DNA of 8,195 bases, from the NCBI GenBank assembly GCA_022564085.1, contig JADFMC010000057.1:1-8195 (forward strand), written 5' to 3'. Position 1 is the stretch's first letter; each line of letters begins with the position of its first letter. The stretch comes from Fidelibacterota bacterium. GTDB lineage: Bacteria > Fidelibacterota > Marinisomatia > SCGC-AAA003-L08 > TS1B11. A model generated the notes under the pieces. That model was not told the DNA's origin, did no database searches, and was given only the letters and a program-made list of their open reading frames with translations. Made by a program: the position numbers and the translations under genes. Of this stretch, positions 1-5,644 are shown one piece after another.

Positions 1-82
1 CCTCATCTTTAGCCGCCGCCAGAATTACTTCCTTGACCGCCTCCCTCCCGGTATTACGGCCCCCAAACTCGTCGTGGACCAT
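1..82 (-). CDS. 5' part of an unidentified gene, running off the left edge
   Basis: On the minus strand an ATG at 82-80 opens a frame that stays open to the window edge and gives 27 residues beginning MVHDEFGGRNTGREAVKEV. A GGTGA stretch (plus-strand 88-92) lies 5 bases upstream and can act as a ribosome binding site. A GTG at 91-89 is an alternative start three codons earlier. Codons begin with a purine in 23 of 27 cases, which is typical of real coding sequence. The plus strand in the same register (2-115, ending in TAG) is also open, but only about half of its codons begin with a purine, so I prefer the minus strand. I do not recognise the family. If real, the gene is divergent from the autoinducer synthase gene and shares its upstream region. 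Confidence 0.45.
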   Translation of the reverse strand, partial: MVHDEFGGRNTGREAVKEVILAAAKDE

Positions 83-132
83 GTAATTCACCGGCGGATC
101 TCGCCTGTGGAATAGGTCAATCTACTTTAATG

Positions 133-163
133 GCATTATTTATGCAACGGATGTGACTACATC
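133..163. promoter_or_regulatory. Possible operator dyads upstream of the autoinducer synthase gene
   Basis: The stretch between the left-edge gene and the synthase gene (83-207) is AT-richer than its surroundings around 120-145 and must hold the synthase promoter, but I see no convincing -35/-10 pair. Two small dyads lie in it: GCAT-N5-ATGC at 133-145 and GATGT-GACT-ACATC at 150-163. The second could be an operator or a short hairpin in the leader. Both are short enough to occur by chance. Confidence 0.2.
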
Positions 164-207
164 AGCCCGGCAGGGGGCCGGACTGAAACAGGATAGGACG
201 GAAGAGC

Positions 208-1500
208 ATGAGTTTGGCAGCGAGAATCTTATCCCCACAACGGGATGTTTCATCCCAGGACCCGGCATTCCTGCAAGCCAGGGTATCGGCCTATTATGAC
301 CGGGTGGCCGAAAACGAAAGCCACCTGCTCCGGGGACGACTGCCGGAACGGAACGCCCTGCTATTGGTATCCAACGACTACTTGGATTTGGGCAGCCATC
401 CCGATGTGATCGGCGCGAAGGTACGCGTACTTCAAGAAGAGGGCCACGGCCTGTTGCGGTCGGATGTATTCCGGCACGGGCCCGGTCCACTGACCGATTT
501 TGAGCGAGACCTGGCCCGGCTGTTGCAGTCGGAGGATACCGTGTTGTGTCAATCGGGGTGGGCCGCCAATGTGGGTCTGATGCAGTCTATTGCCGACGCC
601 GGGACGCCGGTATACCTGGACATGCAGGTCCATACATCGATGTGGGAGGGGGTCAAGTCGGCCGGCGCCAATGGCCGGCCTTTCCGCCATAATGATCCCG
701 ATTCACTGGAGAAAATGCACGGCCGCTACGGACCTGGCATTGTAGTGGTGGAGACAGTTTACAGCACCAGCGGGGGGGTATGTCCTCTAAGCGATATTGT
801 GGATGTGGCGGAACAGTTTGGTTCGGTGCTGGTGGTGGACGAATCACACTCTCTGGGCGTATTCGGTCCCCAGGGCGCCGGGATAGCGGTGGCGGAAGGA
901 CTAGCCTCCCGGATCCATTTCCGCACGGCCTCTCTTTCCAAAGCGTTTGCGGCTCGGGGCGGAATGGTAGCCGGTTCGGCCCGGAACATAGAATTTTTCC
1001 GCTACGAGTCATTCCCGGCCATATTCAGTACCGGTGTGCTACCCCACGAGGCCGCCGGTTTCCAGGCCACCTTGAAATTGATCCGTGGGGGCCACCGGCT
1101 GCGAGAGCGGCTGCATGCCAACGCCGACTATCTGCGGTACCACCTGCCGGCGCTGGACTACAACATTGGTGAGAGCCAGTCACAGATCGTTTCCATTATC
1201 GCCGGCAGCGAGGCCCGCACCCTGGTATTGCGTGACGCCCTTGAGAGCCACGGTATTTTCGGGTCGGTGTTCTGTTGGCCGGCCACGGCCAAAAACAGGG
1301 CCCTGATTCGTTTCTCCGTGAACAGTTCCATAACACAGGCGGAACTGGTACGGCTGGTGGCGGTATGTGAGCAGATTAGAAATGAAATTGGGCGGGAAGA
1401 AAAACCAGCGCCCAAAATCCCCGTCCGCCCGGCCGAGGTTTTGCAGCCTACTAGCTCGTGGCCAGGGTTTCCTGCTCTCTTCGGCTTAACTCGCCGATAA
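208..1500 (+). CDS. cqsA: CqsA-like alpha-hydroxyketone autoinducer synthase (PLP-dependent)
   Basis: This 430-residue fold-type I PLP enzyme belongs to the alpha-oxoamine synthase family. It matches CqsA more closely than the housekeeping members (KBL, BioF, HemA): QSGWAANVGL (115-124), DESHSLG (211-217), and SHGIFGSVFCWPATAKN (347-363) all have near-identical counterparts in Vibrio cholerae CqsA. Asp211 should contact the PLP pyridine nitrogen, and Lys245 in TASLSKAFA is the Schiff-base lysine. CqsA of Vibrio joins S-adenosylmethionine with a medium-chain acyl-CoA in the cytoplasm to give the CAI-1 precursor; the acyl length used here cannot be read. The ATG at 208 follows a purine-rich GGACGGAAGAG stretch. 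After the usual end of the fold (about residue 395) there is an extra tail of about 35 residues, rich in Pro, whose last 16 codons overlap the convergent cyclase gene. Family assignment is firm; the product is inferred. Confidence 0.9.
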   Translation: MSLAARILSPQRDVSSQDPAFLQARVSAYYDRVAENESHLLRGRLPERNALLLVSNDYLDLGSHPDVIGAKVRVLQEEGHGLLRSDVFRHGPGPLTDFERDLARLLQSEDTVLCQSGWAANVGLMQSIADAGTPVYLDMQVHTSMWEGVKSAGANGRPFRHNDPDSLEKMHGRYGPGIVVVETVYSTSGGVCPLSDIVDVAEQFGSVLVVDESHSLGVFGPQGAGIAVAEGLASRIHFRTASLSKAFAARGGMVAGSARNIEFFRYESFPAIFSTGVLPHEAAGFQATLKLIRGGHRLRERLHANADYLRYHLPALDYNIGESQSQIVSIIAGSEARTLVLRDALESHGIFGSVFCWPATAKNRALIRFSVNSSITQAELVRLVAVCEQIRNEIGREEKPAPKIPVRPAEVLQPTSSWPGFPALFGLTRR

Positions 1501-3166
1501 TCTTCACGATCAAGGACTCCACGTCATCCTCGTCGTATTCACCGGGGTGGTTGGCGGTGTTCAGGATGATCCACTGGCCGTCTGCCCGGTTCAACTGGTA
1601 GTTAAGGTCCTGTAACATTTCAATGGCATAGCTGTTGATGGCCCGGGCCGGAAAAGCCCCGGCATCAATAATGATGGTCCAGCTGGTATTAGGACCGAAT
1701 CCCTGCATGTCGTAATAGTAGGAGACACCGTTGTACGAGTTGGCATCCATGGGGCTCAGGGCGCTGGGCCGCAGGTTGCGTTGGGTCTCGATCAACGTCC
1801 GAGTTTTTTCGGCATACCTAGCGGCCACCTCCCGAGGAAGGGCATATAACCGCTGAACATCCTCGAAATCGCGCACCTGTACCTGGAGCTGCTCTAGGTC
1901 AAGCGTTATCAACTCGGCGGGATCTAGAAAGCTGCTCCCGTATTCGACGATTTCTTCCGATAGGATGATAGCGTTGATGCCCACAATTTCCCGGATGCCG
2001 GGAATTTTGGTGAGCTCCTCCATGCGGGCCGTTTTGTTTACATTGAGCCCGATGATAGTGGGATCGATAAGCGTGTTACTGGCCAGATTACCGTAAATGG
2101 CGTTACCGGCATGTACGGCGATACCGAAATTGAGAGGTTCGTGCCCCTGGGACACAAGCTGCCTATTGATCTCCTCAATCGAATTGACGAAGAAAATAGC
2201 CAACGAGAGAATGTTTACTACGGCATTATCGCGACCGGGCTCATCATCGCTATACATGAAGATTGAGTCCCCCACCGGCTTGATCACCGCCAGGTCCTGC
2301 CCGATGCGAGTAATTTCAGTAAAGCATTGGTTGATCAGCTGGGCCACCATCTTCTCTGATTCGTGGCCGAACAGCTTGGTGAAGTTCCGGATATCCGCCT
2401 CCATGATGGCACAGAAGCGCTCCTCCTGTTTGGTGATCAGCTTGATGGCGGTTTCCAGGTCGAACTTGCGCTGGAACTTGCGCAACTTGGCCACAATGGT
2501 ATTGCTTAAAAAATGGCTCAGCAGCAGGTTCTGCTCCTGCATCATCCGGGAGTTCTCCGCGGTGATTTTGCGCAGTCGCTTTTCAAAGCGGGTCTGTATT
2601 TTCCGGTAGCGTTGCAGCTGATAGTTGAGGATGCCCCCGAATACCAGCGGAAAGAGGAATATCACCAGGTACTGCAGGAAGTCGGCATGATTGAAGCTAC
2701 TGCTGGTCGAGAAGCTGAAACCGAACCAGAACAACCCGCCGGCGGCGAAAAACACGAGTGCTGTGCGCCAGTCAACCAGGAGTGTCAAGAGGAAAGCTGC
2801 CCCGAGGGTGGAGAGGATCCAGACTTGGGAAAAGTCATTTTGGATTAAAAAATAGGTGAAGAAAAAGGGAATGTTATAAACCACTGCGATATGGAATCCC
2901 AGCGGCAGGTAGGGGGCCAGGCGCCGGGGCCAATAATGGCGGAATACAATGGGCAGGCACAGCAGGCTGCCTATTATCCGCAGCGGGAGGTTTTCGTACG
3001 GTTGGGGGAACAGGTACCGCCAGATGATGTAGAAAATTGGGTGTCCGATCAGGCCCAGCCAGGCGGCGCTGACCATAAAAGGGCTGGCGTTTTCCATGCT
3101 CCTGATTAAGGTGCGGTCCAGCCATTGGCGCCACCGGCCGCCGACAGGGGCTTTGCGGGCGGTCAT
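1451..3166 (-). CDS. CqsS-like six-helix autoinducer receptor fused to a class III adenylate cyclase
   Basis: 571 residues from the ATG at 3166; a TTG 13 codons upstream (3205) is the alternative start, and neither has a good ribosome binding site. Residues 27-184 form six membrane helices. They align with the sensor domain of Vibrio CqsS: WLGLIGHP (36-43), WRYLFPQPYENLPLR (49-63) and NDFSQVWILS (110-119). Pocket positions known in Vibrio CqsS (Trp104, Ser107, Phe160, Phe162, Phe166) appear as Trp116, Ser119, Phe170, Phe172, Phe176; Cys170 is replaced by Leu180. A charged helical linker (185-250) follows, then a class III cyclase domain (252-410). It has metal ligands Asp258 (ADIRNF) and Asp300 (KPVGD), adenine-selecting Lys296 and Thr370, and transition-state residues Asn377 and Arg381. 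The Lys/Thr pair predicts ATP as substrate (class IIIb style). There is no histidine kinase or receiver domain. Residues 469-571 are an unassigned tail. It is convergent with cqsA, overlapping it by 50 bp. Confidence 0.92.
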   Translation of the reverse strand: MTARKAPVGGRWRQWLDRTLIRSMENASPFMVSAAWLGLIGHPIFYIIWRYLFPQPYENLPLRIIGSLLCLPIVFRHYWPRRLAPYLPLGFHIAVVYNIPFFFTYFLIQNDFSQVWILSTLGAAFLLTLLVDWRTALVFFAAGGLFWFGFSFSTSSSFNHADFLQYLVIFLFPLVFGGILNYQLQRYRKIQTRFEKRLRKITAENSRMMQEQNLLLSHFLSNTIVAKLRKFQRKFDLETAIKLITKQEERFCAIMEADIRNFTKLFGHESEKMVAQLINQCFTEITRIGQDLAVIKPVGDSIFMYSDDEPGRDNAVVNILSLAIFFVNSIEEINRQLVSQGHEPLNFGIAVHAGNAIYGNLASNTLIDPTIIGLNVNKTARMEELTKIPGIREIVGINAIILSEEIVEYGSSFLDPAELITLDLEQLQVQVRDFEDVQRLYALPREVAARYAEKTRTLIETQRNLRPSALSPMDANSYNGVSYYYDMQGFGPNTSWTIIIDAGAFPARAINSYAIEMLQDLNYQLNRADGQWIILNTANHPGEYDEDDVESLIVKIIGELSRREQETLATS

Positions 3167-3416
3167 GGCCTCGGTGACCTGGTAGTTGTCCGGGCAGTCA
3201 GGCAAGTTGCCAGGGGGACATCTGAAGAGCCGGGCGTCTGTTTCATTGGTTGATACTGACCGGGATGCGTCGCACTGAATTTAGAGCAATTTAAAGCTCG
3301 AGAATAGCCCAAAGGGTCTGACGACCTGTTGCCTTCCTATCGGGGATAGCTGAAAGGTGGTTTTCACATCCCTTTCGAATTGCCGTACTGAGCAGCGCTG
3401 TCTAAATTCACGCGCT
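3167..3416. promoter_or_regulatory. Divergent intergenic region between the receptor-cyclase and the protease operon
   Basis: These 250 bases separate two diverging genes and should hold both promoters. No clear sigma-70 pair stands out; TATTCT on the minus strand near 3302-3307 is the nearest thing to a -10 for the cyclase gene. The region contains a perfect 10-bp inverted repeat (listed separately) and a short GAGC-N8-GCTC dyad at 3284-3299. Codons between 3357 and 3416 can be read in frame with the protease gene, but their base pattern does not look coding. I see no tRNA, riboswitch or terminator here. Confidence 0.4.
3276..3410. repeat. Perfect 10-bp inverted repeat flanking the divergent promoter region
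   Basis: TGAATTTAGA at 3276-3285 and its exact complement TCTAAATTCA at 3401-3410 lie 115 bases apart in the divergent region, one arm near each gene. The spacing is too long for a simple terminator hairpin. Two copies of a regulator site in opposite orientation would fit, but so would chance. Confidence 0.3.
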
Positions 3417-4283
3417 GTGACGAACTTACCGCGTGAAAAAGCACCCCCGGACGATCGGGGGCGAGTGCGATTCGCATTCCTGGCCACCATCGGGTCGCTG
3501 ATGTTTGTGCTGGTGGTGGGCATATTGGGGGCCGTACTGTTTCAGCGCCTGCGGCCCACTGCGGCAGTCGATGCCAATCTGCCCAGATGGGCCATATTGA
3601 TAGGAGAGGCACTGATAATGGTGCCACTGGTATACATTCTACGGCGCAGCAACCTGCCGCTGCGGGAGACCTTAAGGCTGCGAGCGGTAACCGGCCCCAC
3701 CCTGCGAGCGGCGCTGATGATCGGGCTGGGCGCTGCGGTGCTGATCGATGAGCTTGACCGGTTGATCGCCCTGGTTTTTCCTTTGCCCCCCTCAGTTATG
3801 GGCGCCATGGATCTGCTGGTCATCTCCAATATGGGGGAGGCCCTGCTAATGATTGGCGGAGCTGTGGTGCTGGCGCCGCTGGTGGAGGAAGCGCTATTTC
3901 GAGGTTTTTTTCAGGGGCAGTTGGAGCTGGGATACCGGGATGCTACCAAGGCGGTACTGTTCTCGTCGCTGCTGTTCATGTTGTTGCATTTTAATCCGTG
4001 GTGGGGAGTGCAGATTTACATTTTCGGCATGGTCTTGGGGTTCCTGGCTTGGCGTACCGGGAGCATCTGGCCTTCCATCTACGTGCATGCCATTAACAAC
4101 GGGTTGGCATTGATGCTGGCCAATGTCGACAGCGGCTCCCAGGAATGGTACCTCACCGGGCAGCATGTATCTCCCGGCTGGCTGCTGGTGGCGGCCTTGC
4201 TGTTGTACGCAGGGTTCCGGTTATTGCTGGTGGAAAATCCGCCACCGCCGGCCCTATCGGGCGAGGAAGGTTCGCGGCAATGA
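3417..4283 (+). CDS. CPBP-family intramembrane glutamic endopeptidase (CAAX protease/Abi family)
   Basis: This is an integral membrane protein of 288 residues from the GTG at 3417. It carries the three CPBP motifs: EEALFRG with Glu157, Glu158 and Arg162; FMLLH with Phe187 and His191; and HAINN with His224 and Asn228. In this family the glutamates and histidines form an active site buried in the membrane that cleaves proteins within or near the bilayer. Eukaryotic members (Rce1) process prenylated proteins, and bacterial members include bacteriocin-immunity and regulatory proteases. The substrate here is unknown. The start is uncertain: GTG at 3465 follows a GGGGGCGA stretch and would put the first helix right at the N-terminus, while GTG at 3357 would add residues that do not look coding. 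The stop overlaps the next start (ATGA), so the gene heads the operon with the cystathionine beta-synthase gene. Confidence 0.85.
   Translation: MTNLPREKAPPDDRGRVRFAFLATIGSLMFVLVVGILGAVLFQRLRPTAAVDANLPRWAILIGEALIMVPLVYILRRSNLPLRETLRLRAVTGPTLRAALMIGLGAAVLIDELDRLIALVFPLPPSVMGAMDLLVISNMGEALLMIGGAVVLAPLVEEALFRGFFQGQLELGYRDATKAVLFSSLLFMLLHFNPWWGVQIYIFGMVLGFLAWRTGSIWPSIYVHAINNGLALMLANVDSGSQEWYLTGQHVSPGWLLVAALLLYAGFRLLLVENPPPPALSGEEGSRQ
3441..3468 (+). other. GC-rich hairpin at the start of the protease gene
   Basis: CCCCCG (3444-3449) can pair with CGGGGG (3456-3461) across the 6-base loop GACGAT. Outside it, GCA at 3441-3443 can pair with TGC at 3466-3468 if CGAG is bulged. The structure spans the possible GTG start at 3465, so it could hide that start or lie just inside the coding sequence. 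No run of T follows, so it is not a terminator. Confidence 0.3.
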
Positions 4284-5644
4284 AAAAAGTGGAAACCGTC
4301 CTGGACTTGATCGGTGGGACTCCATTAGTGCGCATCGAAAAACTGGCCGATCCCCAGGGAGCACAACTGTGGGCCAAACTGGAATATTTGAATCCGGGCG
4401 GCAGCGTCAAGGATCGCATTGCCCAGCGGATCGTCGCGGACTACGAGGCAGAGGGTAAATTGCTCCCCGGCGGTACGATTGTAGAAGCCACCAGCGGCAA
4501 CACCGGAATGGGACTGGCCATCGTGGCCGCCATCAAGGATTATCGCTCTATCTTCGTGATGCCCGACAAGGTCAGCGATGAGAAGCGCCGGTTGCTGCGG
4601 GCCATGGGGGCAGAGGTGGTCATCTGTCCCACCGCCGTGGTGGCGGACGATCCCCAATCCTACTATTCCGTGGCCCGCCGCCTGGCGGAGGAAACCCCCG
4701 GTGCGGTGCTGGCCAACCAGTATTTTAATCCCTCCAACTTGAACGTGCATTATGAGATCACCGGTCCGGAAATATGGGAGCAGACCGATGGTAAGATCGA
4801 TGCTTTTGTCGCTTCCATGGGGACCGGCGGCACCATTTCCGGGATTGCGCGCTACTTAAAGGAGCGCAACCCAGCCATTAAGGTATGGGCCGCCGACCCA
4901 TTCGGCTCCATCCTCAAGACGTACAAAGATACCGGGCGTATGACCACCGGCCATCCATATCTGGTGGAGGGGATCGGTGAGGATATCGTTCCGGGCAACC
5001 TGGACTTCGAGGTGATCGATGAGGTTGTAAATGTTAGTGATGCGGACTCGTTTCACATGTCACGGCAACTGGCCCGCCAGGAGGGGATATTCGCCGGCGG
5101 TTCCACCGGTACTATCCTGAAGTTGGCGGTGGATGTGGCCGCCGGGATGCGGCCCGGCCAGGTGGTGGTGACCATTGTGCCCGATTCCGGCGAACGCTAC
5201 CTGTCCAAACACTTTTCAGATGAGTGGATGCAGGATAAAGGCATGCTTACCCGCGAGCGGGCCTCTCTGGAACTACTGCGGCAACTGAAGGATCAGGAGC
5301 TGCCGCCCATCGTCAATGTCGCTGGGGATCAGAGCGTCAAGGAGGCCCTGGAGCGGATGAGCGCCTACAACGTCTCCCAGCTGCCGGTTATTGACGGGAA
5401 GCGGAACGTCGGCAGTGTACGGGAGAGCAACTTGTTAGCCAAGGTGCTGGCTGATAATGCCCAAATGGAGCAGCCGGTGAAAGAGGTAATGGAAGAGCCC
5501 TTCCCTACCTTGGAGGAGAGCGCCAGTGTGGCCCAATCCATACCGCTGCTGCTCAAGCATCAGGGGGTAGTGCTGATCCGCGATGACCGCCCGGTGGGGT
5601 TTATCACCCGCCACGATGTGATCAATTTTTCGGATGGCCGATGA
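4280..5644 (+). CDS. cbs: Cystathionine beta-synthase with C-terminal CBS domain pair
   Basis: This 454-residue PLP enzyme (fold type II) should join homocysteine and serine to cystathionine, the first step of transsulfuration. Lys44 in NPGGSVKDR is the PLP lysine, SGNTG (72-76) and GTGGT (181-185) bind the cofactor, and Ser303 in PDSGERY should contact the pyridine nitrogen. EGIGEDIVPGNLD (230-242) and SGERYLSKHFSDEWM (303-317) are typical of cystathionine beta-synthase rather than plain cysteine synthase. So is the pair of CBS domains (about 342-395 and 400-452), which binds S-adenosylmethionine in animal enzymes. The N-terminal haem-binding segment of the human enzyme is absent. The ATG at 4280 overlaps the protease stop by 4 bp, and GAGGAAGG upstream serves as ribosome binding site. 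No cystathionine gamma-lyase gene is in the window. Cysteine synthase activity remains the main alternative. Confidence 0.92.
   Translation: MKKVETVLDLIGGTPLVRIEKLADPQGAQLWAKLEYLNPGGSVKDRIAQRIVADYEAEGKLLPGGTIVEATSGNTGMGLAIVAAIKDYRSIFVMPDKVSDEKRRLLRAMGAEVVICPTAVVADDPQSYYSVARRLAEETPGAVLANQYFNPSNLNVHYEITGPEIWEQTDGKIDAFVASMGTGGTISGIARYLKERNPAIKVWAADPFGSILKTYKDTGRMTTGHPYLVEGIGEDIVPGNLDFEVIDEVVNVSDADSFHMSRQLARQEGIFAGGSTGTILKLAVDVAAGMRPGQVVVTIVPDSGERYLSKHFSDEWMQDKGMLTRERASLELLRQLKDQELPPIVNVAGDQSVKEALERMSAYNVSQLPVIDGKRNVGSVRESNLLAKVLADNAQMEQPVKEVMEEPFPTLEESASVAQSIPLLLKHQGVVLIRDDRPVGFITRHDVINFSDGR

Noticed and set aside
2..115. C-terminal end of a plus-strand gene finishing in TAG at 113-115
   Set aside because: Fewer than half of its codons begin with a purine, while the minus strand in the same register has 23 of 27 and a start codon with a plausible ribosome binding site.
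152..167. CRP (cAMP receptor) site upstream of cqsA, which would close a loop with the cyclase
   Set aside because: Only the TGTGA half is present; the expected TCACA half six bases later reads AGCCC or similar.
780..1172. Second open frame inside the synthase gene
   Set aside because: Gly- and Arg-rich low-complexity translation in another frame of a well-conserved enzyme gene; no independent support.
208..1500. Reading the synthase as a housekeeping alpha-oxoamine synthase (glycine C-acetyltransferase, 8-amino-7-oxononanoate synthase or 5-aminolevulinate synthase)
   Set aside because: The QSGWAANVGL and FGSVFCWPATAKN segments are specific to CqsA-type enzymes, and the adjacent gene carries a CqsS-type sensor domain.
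2097..2609. Plus-strand 170-residue open frame within the cyclase gene
   Set aside because: It is antisense to the conserved catalytic domain, has no recognisable features, and is explained as a shadow of the real gene.
4280..5644. Annotating the PLP enzyme as cysteine synthase (CysK/CysM)
   Set aside because: The EGIGEDIVPGNLD and SGERYLSKHFSDEWM segments and the C-terminal CBS domain pair point to cystathionine beta-synthase, though side activity as cysteine synthase cannot be excluded.
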